Both the position numbers and the translations under genes were made by a program. Shown piece by piece: positions 17,406 through 25,455 of a stretch of 64,000 bases of DNA. The first letter of the stretch is position 1, and every line of letters starts with the position of its first letter. This stretch comes from Bacillus sp. Bos-x628 (GTDB taxonomy: Bacteria > Bacillota > Bacilli > Bacillales > Bacillaceae). The notes beneath the pieces were generated by a model. The model was not told the DNA's origin. It saw only the letters and a list, made by a program, of their open reading frames with translations, and searched no databases. The DNA is taken from NCBI RefSeq assembly GCF_040500475.1, contig NZ_CP159358.1:124001-188000 (forward strand). Direction: 5' to 3'.

Positions 17406-18352
17406 ATATGCTGATTACCGGAGGAGCAGGTTTTATAGGGAGTCATTTTCTAAAATTTATGACTGAAAAATATCCTTATTATAACTTTGTTAATTTAGAT
17501 AAATTAACCTATTCTGGAAATGAAAATAATTTGATAAAATTAGATTATTTAAAAAATTATTCCTTTATAGAGGGCAATATCACTGATAAAAACATAGTTA
17601 CTGATATAATAAGGAAAAATGATATACAAATTATTGTTAATATTGCTGCTGAAACACATGTGGATAGAAGTATTAGCAATTCTTCACCATTTATACAAAC
17701 AAATATAGTAGGTACTCATCAATTACTAGAAGCTTGTTGTGAATTTAATGGGATTAAATTTATTCAAATATCTACTGATGAAGTCTATGGCTCTTTATCT
17801 AAAGGTATGTTCACAGAGTATTCTAATCTATCTCCTAACAATCCTTATTCAGCTAGTAAAGCAGGGGCAGATATGCTAGTAAAATCTTATTATCATACAT
17901 TCGGTCTTGATGTGAATGTTACGAGGTGTACTAATAACTATGGTCCAAATCAATACCCAGAAAAGTTAATCCCTCTTACGATTAAAAAAATTCTAGAAGG
18001 CAAAAAGATTGAATTATATGGAAATGGTTTAAATGTTAGAGATTGGATATATGTTAAGGATCATTGTTCTGCTATTGATGCAGTTATACATCGCGGAGTA
18101 CCTGGTGAGATTTATAATATTGGAGCAAATAATGAAAAAAGTAATATTGATATTGTAAAAACAATTTTAGACATTTTAGATGAGTCAATTGACAAAATTG
18201 AATTTATCCCAGATCGTCTAGGGCATGATAGACGTTATGCTTTAGATAGTTCAAAAATAAAACGGGAACTGAAATGGGCTCCAGCTTATTCTTTCTATGA
18301 TTCTTTGAAACATACAGTACTGTGGTATGCCAATTATCAAAATTTGAAGTGA
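17402..18352 (+). CDS. rmlB: dTDP-glucose 4,6-dehydratase
   Basis: A 316-residue extended short-chain dehydrogenase. It has the NAD motif TGGAGFIGSHF, HVDRSI, the catalytic Thr-Asp-Glu in STDEVYG, and Tyr-x-x-x-Lys in NPYSASKAG. It converts dTDP-glucose to dTDP-4-keto-6-deoxyglucose. It is slightly shorter than many RmlB proteins (about 330-350) but all catalytic blocks are present. It overlaps rmlC by four bases. It is the most AT-rich gene of the four by eye. Confidence 0.92.
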   Translation: MNMLITGGAGFIGSHFLKFMTEKYPYYNFVNLDKLTYSGNENNLIKLDYLKNYSFIEGNITDKNIVTDIIRKNDIQIIVNIAAETHVDRSISNSSPFIQTNIVGTHQLLEACCEFNGIKFIQISTDEVYGSLSKGMFTEYSNLSPNNPYSASKAGADMLVKSYYHTFGLDVNVTRCTNNYGPNQYPEKLIPLTIKKILEGKKIELYGNGLNVRDWIYVKDHCSAIDAVIHRGVPGEIYNIGANNEKSNIDIVKTILDILDESIDKIEFIPDRLGHDRRYALDSSKIKRELKWAPAYSFYDSLKHTVLWYANYQNLK

Positions 18353-18386
18353 CAATAACCTAAAATAGTTAATGAAAGGTATGACG

Positions 18387-19253
18387 ATGAGAATTCTCTT
18401 AATAGGGTCAGAAGGAACTTTGGGTAGTGAGCTTCAGAGACAATTGAAACAAAACAAACAATACACTGTATTTCCATACCATAAAAAAATGCTCGATATC
18501 ACTCTGAATGAGGAAATAGATAAAGTCTTTTTTAAGGTAAAGCCACAAATCGTAATCAACTGTGCGGCATATACAGATGTTGAAAAAGCCGAAGTTGAAC
18601 CAGCAAAAGCAATACTTGTGAATGGAACAGCTACAAAGAATCTTGCTGAAGCATCTGATAAAGTAGGTGCAATATTTGTATACTTTAGTACTGACTATAT
18701 TTTCGATGGAGAGCAGAATGTGCCATACACTGAAAAAAGTAAACCAAACCCCCTTAATGTTTATGGAGAATCTAAATGGTTAGGAGAAAAATATACAATA
18801 GAATCCACAGCACGATATTTTATTATTCGCACTTCTTGGCTTTTTGGAAGGGGAGAAAAAAAAGATTTTGTAGATAAGATAGTGGACTTATCTGAAATCC
18901 AAAGAGAGATTCCTGTGATTACGGATCAAATTGGCTCCCCTACATATACAATGGATCTTGCTTCCGCTACACTGGCCCTAATATTAACAAATAATTTTGG
19001 TATCTATCATATTGTAAATAAAGGTGCAGCTTCAAGATATACTTTTGCGCAAGATGTACTTAGTTATTCGAAAGAACACGCAGCACATATTTCAATGATT
19101 GATTCAAAAGTATATCCACATTCCGCAAGAAGGCCAAAATATTCTGTACTGGATTGTCAGCGGTTTTTGGACGTCTTCGGATATGAATTGCCTAATTGGC
19201 GTGAAAGGCTTTCTCAATACCTGAAAGAAGTATCAACCAAGAAGGAGTGGTGA
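18387..19253 (+). CDS. rmlD: dTDP-4-dehydrorhamnose reductase
   Basis: A 288-residue short-chain dehydrogenase with GSEGTLGSEL at the N-terminus, NCAAYTDVEKAE, STDYIFDG, and Tyr-x-x-x-Lys in NVYGESKWLGE. It makes dTDP-L-rhamnose with NADPH. Of three in-frame ATGs (18372, 18381, 18387) I choose 18387: it is about seven bases from gaaagg and gives the family-typical MRILLIGSEG start. It ends inside the leader of the ABC ATPase gene, suggesting coupling. Confidence 0.92.
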   Translation: MRILLIGSEGTLGSELQRQLKQNKQYTVFPYHKKMLDITLNEEIDKVFFKVKPQIVINCAAYTDVEKAEVEPAKAILVNGTATKNLAEASDKVGAIFVYFSTDYIFDGEQNVPYTEKSKPNPLNVYGESKWLGEKYTIESTARYFIIRTSWLFGRGEKKDFVDKIVDLSEIQREIPVITDQIGSPTYTMDLASATLALILTNNFGIYHIVNKGAASRYTFAQDVLSYSKEHAAHISMIDSKVYPHSARRPKYSVLDCQRFLDVFGYELPNWRERLSQYLKEVSTKKEW

Positions 19254-19258
19254 GACAT

Positions 19259-20197
19259 TTGTTAGAAGTCAAACAAGTAGTGAAAAACTATGGTGAAAAA
19301 CAAGTATTAAAGAAAATAAGTTTTAAAGTGGAAAAAGGAGATTCTTTCGGATTCCTAGGACCAAACGGAGCAGGTAAATCTACTTTAATTAGCATTATTA
19401 CAGGGCTCTATCAACCGACAGAAGGTAAAGTAATAATTGAAGGCCATGATATGAGTAAACAACAAAAAAAAGCACAACAAATGATCGGGATTGTTCCGCA
19501 AGAAATTGCATTATACCTCAATTTGACGGCAAAAGAAAATTTGATCTTTTGGGGTAGAATGTATGGATTAAAAGGACAATTATTAAAAACAAGAGTAAAA
19601 GAGACTCTAGAAATAATTGGACTAGAAGGGCGTGCAAATGATAAAGTCAACGTTTTCTCTGGTGGGATGAAAAGAAGGGTAAATATCGGTTGTGCTATTT
19701 TACATAAGCCGAAAATTTTAATTATGGATGAACCTACAGTAGGGATAGATCCCCAATCAAGAAACCATATTTTAGAAACTGTCAAAAGCTTAAATCAAGA
19801 AGGAATGACTATTGTCTATACGAGTCATTACATGGAAGAGGTTGAATATTTATGTGACAAAATTGGCATCATCGATCAAGGATCTCTCATTGCAATGGGG
19901 ACAATAGCTGAATTAAGTAAGCTTGTAGAAGAACAAAGAGAGGTAATTTTAACTATTAAAAATAATAAAACAGAAATTGAAAAAGTGTGTAAGTATATTC
20001 AAGAAAGCTATCCGTCAAAAGATTTTACTGTTGATGGTCAAAAAATAAAAATATCAGATCAGAAACCACAAGAATTTATTAGTCAATTAATTCAAGTATT
20101 AACAGATATGAAAGTTGAAATTATTTCAGCAGAAATCGTAGAACCAAATTTAGAAAATGTATTCTTGTATTTAACAGGTAAGAAATTGAGGGACTAG
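19259..20197 (+). CDS. ABC exporter ATPase, LnrL/DrrA-like (CylA analogue)
   Basis: About 312 residues. It has Walker A in GPNGAGKST, Q-loop PQEIALY, signature FSGGMKRRV, Walker B ILIMDEPTVGID and H-loop TSHYMEE. The C-terminal ~80 residues form the accessory domain seen in DrrA/LnrL-type drug exporters. It would power the two following permeases. Start codons are ambiguous: GTG 19247 and 19250 lie too close to aaggag, so TTG 19259 (MLEVKQVV) seems best, though none is ideal. In the cyl operon cylA/cylB encode the exporter; in B. subtilis the related LnrLMN expels the polyene linearmycin. Confidence 0.85.
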   Translation: MLEVKQVVKNYGEKQVLKKISFKVEKGDSFGFLGPNGAGKSTLISIITGLYQPTEGKVIIEGHDMSKQQKKAQQMIGIVPQEIALYLNLTAKENLIFWGRMYGLKGQLLKTRVKETLEIIGLEGRANDKVNVFSGGMKRRVNIGCAILHKPKILIMDEPTVGIDPQSRNHILETVKSLNQEGMTIVYTSHYMEEVEYLCDKIGIIDQGSLIAMGTIAELSKLVEEQREVILTIKNNKTEIEKVCKYIQESYPSKDFTVDGQKIKISDQKPQEFISQLIQVLTDMKVEIISAEIVEPNLENVFLYLTGKKLRD

Positions 20198-20216
20198 ACC
20201 GAATAGAGGTGAGCAT

Positions 20217-21383
20217 ATGAGCATTTGGATTGTACTGAAAGATTTATTATTGTTTTTTAGAGATAAAAAAAGCTTTTTTACACTTTTTTTTATGCCTATC
20301 ATTTTGATCGCCATATTAGGTGCAGCATTTGGAGATAATATGAAGAAAGATAGTGAGGTCATTATCAACTCATTTCGTGTAGGGATAACGGATGAAGATA
20401 TGTCTGCTACAAGTAAAATGTTTCTATCGACATGGTCTAAGAGTGAGCTTAGTGACATCATTGATGTGAAGTTACTCTCGAAGGATCAACTAGAGAAAGA
20501 TTTGAATAGTAGAGAAATCAAAATGGGTATGATCATCAAGGCGAATTTTGAAAAAAGCTTATTAAATCATGACCACGTGCAATTGAATATTTTAAAAGGA
20601 CCAAATTCAACATTACAGGAAATGGTTCTAGAAAATTTGGTTCTACAATTCTCTCAAAATTATTATATGAATCGTATTCTGATGCCGTTGAATCAAGGTA
20701 AAGAAATGAAGGTCGTTTCTGATCAACTGAAAAAAGAACTGGTGAACGAGAGAAATATTAATATAAACAGCCAGCCGATTACGTCCTTCCAATACTACGC
20801 AGGCGGGATGGGTGTGCTTTTTTTATTAATGACTGTTGTTTTCTTAGTAGGAAGTATGATAGAGGAAAAAGAGGAAGATGTTTATAAAAGGCTGATTATA
20901 TCAAAATTAAGCAATACCAGTTACATAGTTGGGAAGTTATTGGGTATTCTCTTGATGAGTATGATGCAACTTGCGATCATCATTTTATTTACTAGTTTTG
21001 TCTTTAAGGTAAACTGGGGAGAGCCTTTTACCGTTGTCATGATTGGATGTAGTTTTATATTAAATGCTGCGGGTTTCGGTGTACTGATAGGTTCTTTTAT
21101 AAAAAAAGAAAAAACGTTTAACAGTGTGGGTATTTTAGGAACTCAAGTATTAGCTGCTTTAGGTGGAAGTATGGTGCCCTTGTACTTATTTCCACAATGG
21201 TTAATCAATATCAGCCATTTTTTACCTAATTCCCTTGCTCTTCAAATGTTTTTGAAAAGTATGGCAGGTGCTGATTTTAGTGAGATACAAAGCGGTTTTT
21301 TGCTTAGCTGTGGTATGGGACTAGCTTTCTTGATCATTGCTTTACTAAGAATGTCTTTTGAAAGGAAGCGTCATTATGCATAA
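20217..21383 (+). CDS. ABC-2 type permease, LnrM-like
   Basis: 388 residues. It has an N-terminal membrane helix (about 15-35: FTLFFMPIILIAILGAAFG), a long extracytoplasmic domain (about 40-195) and five C-terminal helices from residue ~200. This is the topology of one half of a heterodimeric ABC-2 drug exporter. It starts 19 bases after the ATPase gene with gaggtgag as ribosome-binding site. The second permease gene overlaps its end by eight bases. Confidence 0.82.
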   Translation: MSIWIVLKDLLLFFRDKKSFFTLFFMPIILIAILGAAFGDNMKKDSEVIINSFRVGITDEDMSATSKMFLSTWSKSELSDIIDVKLLSKDQLEKDLNSREIKMGMIIKANFEKSLLNHDHVQLNILKGPNSTLQEMVLENLVLQFSQNYYMNRILMPLNQGKEMKVVSDQLKKELVNERNININSQPITSFQYYAGGMGVLFLLMTVVFLVGSMIEEKEEDVYKRLIISKLSNTSYIVGKLLGILLMSMMQLAIIILFTSFVFKVNWGEPFTVVMIGCSFILNAAGFGVLIGSFIKKEKTFNSVGILGTQVLAALGGSMVPLYLFPQWLINISHFLPNSLALQMFLKSMAGADFSEIQSGFLLSCGMGLAFLIIALLRMSFERKRHYA

Positions 21384-22497
21384 AATTTTGGCAATTATTG
21401 CTTTAAAGTTAAAAGAAACGTTAAAGTCCCCATTAACCCTCATTTTTTTATTTGTTATGCCAATCGCATTTAGTTTTATCTTTGGAAGTACGGCATCTGA
21501 TACAAAGAAACCTACAGTTGCTTTTATTCAAGAGACAAGTCAAGGTGAACTAAATCAAGAAATTTTTCGAATTCTCGAAAAGAATACCAAATTTCTTTGG
21601 GTAAAGGCGACTGAAAGTGAAGCAAAAGAATTAGTATCCGATGAAAAGACAATTGCGTCTATTAAAGTCACGAATCAATTAAAGTCCCATTTAAAAGAAA
21701 ATAAAGAGATTTTTGATGTGATGGTTTATAAGAAAACAGAGGAATATGCGGTCTTAGCTCCCTATTTAAAAGAAACAGCGGCCGTCATCTATCAAATCAA
21801 TCAAGGTGTGAAAGAGCAGAATAGAGTTTCACTTATCAATGCACTGAAAGAATTAAATGCATCTGGCACCATTTCAATGATTGAAAAAAATCTAAATGGT
21901 CAAGCAAGCCAGCAACCAAATTTAATACCACTTGGTTTTACCATCATGTTTATGATGTTTGCGATCTCAAGCTCAGTGTCGTCTATTCATTTGGAATATA
22001 AAGATTATACTTGGCAAAGATTGCTTTCAAGTCCTATTCATAAAATATATGTGTTACTAGGATATTTAATTGCTTATTTCCTTCTTGGTTGGATACAATT
22101 AGGCGTTTTATTGACCGTCTTATCTGTGTTCTTCAATGTGTACTTAGGCAATATTATTCTCATTTTATTGTTTGGGTCATTCGTTATTGGACTTGTAGTG
22201 AGTTTAGGTTTTATGATTGCCACTTTATCTCATACAAAAAAACAAGCTGAAATCTTTAGTGCAATTGTCATTGTAGGCACATGTATGTTAGGCGGTATTT
22301 ATTGGCCTTTAGATATAGTTCCAGACTTCATGAAGAAGATCTCAATGGTCATTCCACAAACATGGATGATGTCTGGTTTTGGTGAAATCATGAGCGGCAC
22401 TGTCAATCATTCAATCTTATTACTAGACACGACGGTTTTAGTTGCTTTTATGATTGTTTTTATGATCATTGGTTTGAAAAGTATCAGATCATATTGA
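21376..22497 (+). CDS. ABC-2 type permease, LnrN-like
   Basis: 373 residues from ATG 21376, which has aaaggaagcg just upstream; the earlier TTG 21358 is inside the preceding gene and has no ribosome-binding site. It has the same layout as its neighbour: one N-terminal helix (FLFVMPIAFSFIFGSTA), a ~160-residue external domain, then five helices with GTCMLGGIYWPLDIVP. The two permeases form a pair and with the ATPase make a complete exporter. It is the last gene of the cluster; a hairpin follows at 22582. Confidence 0.82.
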   Translation: MHKILAIIALKLKETLKSPLTLIFLFVMPIAFSFIFGSTASDTKKPTVAFIQETSQGELNQEIFRILEKNTKFLWVKATESEAKELVSDEKTIASIKVTNQLKSHLKENKEIFDVMVYKKTEEYAVLAPYLKETAAVIYQINQGVKEQNRVSLINALKELNASGTISMIEKNLNGQASQQPNLIPLGFTIMFMMFAISSSVSSIHLEYKDYTWQRLLSSPIHKIYVLLGYLIAYFLLGWIQLGVLLTVLSVFFNVYLGNIILILLFGSFVIGLVVSLGFMIATLSHTKKQAEIFSAIVIVGTCMLGGIYWPLDIVPDFMKKISMVIPQTWMMSGFGEIMSGTVNHSILLLDTTVLVAFMIVFMIIGLKSIRSY

Positions 22498-22556
22498 TCA
22501 CTTTGCTTCGTTTCATTCTGCCCAATACAAAAACCCCCAATAGCACGCTTGGGAAC

Positions 22557-22651
22557 TGAGTCCCTTAAATTGAGACAAATAAAACACCTTGAAAACAATT
22601 TGGAGGTGTTTTTGTATGGGCACAAGAGTCAGTTACCCAGCAAGTGTATAA
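22557..22651 (+). mobile_element. Decayed transposase leader and OrfA start (IS3-like), remnant
   Basis: A hairpin (AAACACCT 22582-22589 with AGGTGTTT 22604-22611, then T's) is followed by ATG 22616 and the reading MGTRVSYPASV, then a stop. That N-terminus resembles OrfA proteins of a family of IS3-type elements (MGTRVSYPVEVK-like, from memory), which have a similar leader beginning TGAGTCCCTTAAATTGAGAC, seen here at 22557. No second end or OrfB was found. The hairpin can also end the cluster transcript. Confidence 0.45.
22582..22614 (+). terminator. Probable terminator at the end of the polyene-like cluster
   Basis: An 8-bp stem AAACACCT/AGGTGTTT with T's after it, 85 bases beyond the last exporter gene. 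It may originally belong to an insertion-sequence leader. Confidence 0.6.
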
Positions 22652-22659
22652 AAAGACAC

Positions 22660-23028
22660 GTGTTGTGCTTGGGTATATGAAGAAGAGAAGGGCAAGCACT
22701 TAGAAGAACAACTAAGGAAAGAGTCTCTTGAGGTATATTTTTAAAAAAACACATTGTTTGTAGCGTCTGTTGTTTTTTTGTTCTCACATTCTTTTTAACA
22801 TTTGCCAACACAGGCTTTATAATTTTCTATCAGTCGAATATCCTGGTAGAAGTAATGGGACGGAGGACAAGCTTTTATGCTTTATATGAAGTGATTTTGA
22901 CAATTGGCATGACAGGGTTTCTTGGCGGAATGGCGCATATTCTATCTGTACAAACATCTTTCAGCATAGAGTGTATGAGTATGTTTCTTTTCTGTTTATT
23001 ACTATGTTTTATCATTTCCGTCTATTGA
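22660..23028 (+). pseudogene. C-terminal remnant of an MFS-type transporter
   Basis: From about 22732 a frame without a start codon reads hydrophobic protein: CFFVLTFFLTFANTGFIIF, then the family-like charged loop EVMGRRTSFYALYE, then GMTGFLGGMAH and two more helices, ending at TGA 23026-23028. A second frame before it (HLEEQLRKESLEVYF) joins it across a T/A-rich run at about 22741, which looks like a frameshift. It is therefore the broken end of a membrane transporter, probably MFS. It lies between the cluster and bdhA. Confidence 0.55.
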
Positions 23029-23073
23029 TTTCTAATAAAATAGTGCCTCCGGCTTAGCAAATTAAAAAAACTA

Positions 23074-23082
23074 TGTTATAAT
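23074..23082 (+). promoter_or_regulatory. Extended -10 promoter element before bdhA
   Basis: TGTTATAAT (extended -10) lies about 40 bases before the bdhA start. No good -35 is evident. Confidence 0.4.
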
Positions 23083-23122
23083 TATTTAAGTTAGTTAATT
23101 ATATTGAAAAGGGGTCTTACAA

Positions 23123-24163
23123 ATGAAAGCACTACGATGGCACGATCAAAAAGACATTCGACTAGAAGAAATTGACGAACCAACAGTTGCTCCAGGAAAA
23201 GTAAAATTAAAAGTGAAATGGTGTGGCATTTGTGGCAGTGATTTACATGAATATCTAGGGGGACCTATTTTCATTCCAGTGAATGAACCTCATCCACTTA
23301 CGAAAGAAAAAGCACCAGTGACGCTAGGTCATGAATTTTCTGGTGAGGTTGTTGAAGTTGGAGAAGGCGTAAGCCATTACAAAGTAGGCGATCGAGTAGT
23401 TGTTGAGCCTATTTTTGCGACTCACGGGCACCAAGGTGCTTATAATTTAGATGAAAACATGGGCTTTTTAGGACTTGCCGGAGGCGGCGGTGGATTCTCT
23501 GAATATGTATCGGTTGATGAAGAGTTACTTCATCACTTACCGGATGAATTGTCATATGAGCAAGGTGCGCTTGTAGAACCTTCTGCAGTTGCTTTATACG
23601 CCGTTCGTTCTAGTAAAGTACAAGCTGGGGATACAGCGGCTGTGTTTGGCTGTGGCCCAATTGGTTTACTTGTGATTGAAGCATTAAAAGCAGCAGGAGC
23701 TACAGATATTTATGCAGTTGAATTATCCAAAGAACGCCAAGAAAAAGCAAAAGAGCTTGGAGCAATCATTGTTGATCCTTCTCAATACGATGATGTTGTA
23801 CAAGAGATTGCAAACCGTACAAATGGCGGAGTCGATGTTTCTTTTGAAGTGACAGGTGTACCGGTTGTATTAAAGCAAGCGATTCAATCGACTAGAATTT
23901 CTGGTGAAACTGTTATTGTGAGCATTTGGGAAAAAGGCGCAGAAATTCTGCCGAATGATATCGTCATTAAAGAACGTACAGTCAAAGGAATTATCGGTTA
24001 CAGAGATGTATTCCCATCTGTATTAAACTTAATGAGAAAAGGCTATTTCTCGGCAGATAAACTCGTCACAAAAAAAATCAAGCTAGACGATGTGATTGAA
24101 GATGGTTTCCATGCTTTAATCAAAGAAAAAGATCAAGTGAAAATTTTAGTCAGTGCAGAATAG
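23123..24163 (+). CDS. bdhA: (R,R)-2,3-butanediol dehydrogenase / acetoin reductase
   Basis: A 346-residue zinc medium-chain dehydrogenase. It has the catalytic zinc region WCGICGSDLHEYLGGP and TLGHEFSGEVVEVG, and the NAD turn GCGPIGLLVIEA. The loop EPIFATHGHQGAYNLDENMG lacks the four structural-zinc cysteines, as is typical of the BdhA branch. It interconverts acetoin and 2,3-butanediol for overflow and NADH balance. The start ATG follows aaaaggggt. It is monocistronic, with a terminator immediately after. Confidence 0.92.
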   Translation: MKALRWHDQKDIRLEEIDEPTVAPGKVKLKVKWCGICGSDLHEYLGGPIFIPVNEPHPLTKEKAPVTLGHEFSGEVVEVGEGVSHYKVGDRVVVEPIFATHGHQGAYNLDENMGFLGLAGGGGGFSEYVSVDEELLHHLPDELSYEQGALVEPSAVALYAVRSSKVQAGDTAAVFGCGPIGLLVIEALKAAGATDIYAVELSKERQEKAKELGAIIVDPSQYDDVVQEIANRTNGGVDVSFEVTGVPVVLKQAIQSTRISGETVIVSIWEKGAEILPNDIVIKERTVKGIIGYRDVFPSVLNLMRKGYFSADKLVTKKIKLDDVIEDGFHALIKEKDQVKILVSAE

Positions 24164-24175
24164 TAAGACAAATGA

Positions 24176-24207
24176 GGGAATGGTTAAAAGCCATTCCCTT
24201 TTTTTTT
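24176..24207 (+). terminator. Terminator of bdhA
   Basis: GGGAATGG pairs with CCATTCCC around a 7-base loop, followed by nine T's. Confidence 0.93.
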
Positions 24208-24297
24208 CGAGTTGATGTATTTCTTTATTTTTCATAAAGAGAGTTGCGCTTGAATAGTATAAGAGAAGAGATTTTGATGATTGAAGGAGATGACATC

Positions 24298-25128
24298 ATG
24301 TTTTATCACATCAAAGAACTGCAATATGAAGCTAAGCCTACTAAGCCTGATCCCCTTTATGCAAAAAAATTGCAGGAGGTGTTAGGCGGTCAATATGGAG
24401 AAATCAGCGTCATGATGCAATATTTATTTCAAGGATTTAATTGTCGAGCTGATCAAAAATACAGGGACTTATTGTTTGATGTTGGAACAGAAGAAATTGG
24501 CCATGTCGAGATGCTGGCGACGATGATTGCACGTCTGCTTGATAAAGCACCTGTCAAAGAACAGGAGTTAGCGTATCATAGCGATCCTGCACTTGCTGCT
24601 GTCATGGGGGGAACGAATCCTCAACATGCCATCGTTGCGGGCTTAGGCGCGATGGCAGCAGATAGTCAAGGCTATCCTTGGAATGCAAAGTATATTATTG
24701 CAAGTGGGAACTTAATGGCTGATTTTCGGGCAAATTTAAATGCTGAATCTCAAGGAAGACTTCAGGTCGCAAGGCTTTATGAAATGACCGATGACCCTGG
24801 AGTGAAAGATATGCTGTCCTTTCTCATTGCACGTGATACGTATCATCAAAATATGTGGCTTGCCGCAATTAAAGAATTAGAGGAAAGAGAAGGGGATGTG
24901 GTCGTACCCACAACCTTCCCGCGTTCACTTGAAAAACAGCAAGTTTCATATGATTTGTTTAACTTCTCAAGAGGAGAAGAAAGCAAAAATGGCAGATGGG
25001 CACATGGACGAAGCATGGATGGAAAAGGAGAGTTCAGATATATTTCCGCACCTGTTGTGTTCGGCTCTGCGCCAAAGCTTAAGCCGGCACCAAAGGAACT
25101 GTTTAACACGCCTAAAAAAGGTGAATAA
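24298..25128 (+). CDS. ydbD: Manganese catalase, YdbD-like
   Basis: 276 residues of a dimanganese ferritin-like catalase. Ligand-bearing helices are visible: GGQYGEISVMMQYLFQ (Glu), TEEIGHVEMLATMI (Glu, His) and, in the second half, AESQGRLQVARLYEMTDDPG and ARDTYHQNMW (Glu, His). It breaks down hydrogen peroxide without heme. I choose ATG 24298, eight bases after gaaggag; the longer frame from 24244 has no binding site. Bacillus YdbD-type catalases are often stress- or spore-associated, but no such promoter is clear here. Confidence 0.9.
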   Translation: MFYHIKELQYEAKPTKPDPLYAKKLQEVLGGQYGEISVMMQYLFQGFNCRADQKYRDLLFDVGTEEIGHVEMLATMIARLLDKAPVKEQELAYHSDPALAAVMGGTNPQHAIVAGLGAMAADSQGYPWNAKYIIASGNLMADFRANLNAESQGRLQVARLYEMTDDPGVKDMLSFLIARDTYHQNMWLAAIKELEEREGDVVVPTTFPRSLEKQQVSYDLFNFSRGEESKNGRWAHGRSMDGKGEFRYISAPVVFGSAPKLKPAPKELFNTPKKGE

Positions 25129-25136
25129 ATGGATCA

Positions 25137-25175
25137 AAAAAGTCGATCAGGTTATCATGTCTAATCGACTTTTTA
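25137..25175 (+). terminator. Terminator of the manganese catalase gene
   Basis: AAAGTCGAT pairs with ATCGACTTT and is followed by T's. Confidence 0.88.
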
Positions 25176-25346
25176 TATTTTCTAAAAAAAATGGCAATTC
25201 GGACAAGTCGGTGAAAGGCTGAATACAAGGTATCTTTATACAAATATGTCTCTTTTCATATCAGTGTTATGAAAAGTGTTATTTGTAATTTTCATCTAGT
25301 TGAACCATAGGATGAGCAGATGAGCGCATAGTAGCATCTCAGACCT

Positions 25347-25375
25347 TTGACAGATGTACTTCATATTGATAAAAT
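25347..25375 (+). promoter_or_regulatory. Sigma-A promoter of the acyl-CoA dehydrogenase gene
   Basis: TTGACA (25347-25352), exactly 17 bases, then TAAAAT (25370-25375). It lies 80 bases before the TTG start. The rest of the gap 25176-25455 shows nothing else. Confidence 0.75.
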
Positions 25376-25455
25376 TTAACACATTAAATCCTATAAGTAA
25401 AGTATGTTTTATGTATTCTGATTAGTTAAGAGAGTATAGAGGAGATGGATACACG

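Noticed and set aside
4983..22497. Reading the cluster as a second fatty-acid synthase or as an aryl-polyene cluster
   Set aside because: No enoyl reductase, no FabH and a double KS argue against fatty-acid synthesis. Aryl-polyene clusters carry an aromatic starter (ammonia lyase, AMP ligase), which is absent, while the GNAT-headed protein, aminomethyltransferase-fold protein and rhamnose genes fit the cyl type better.
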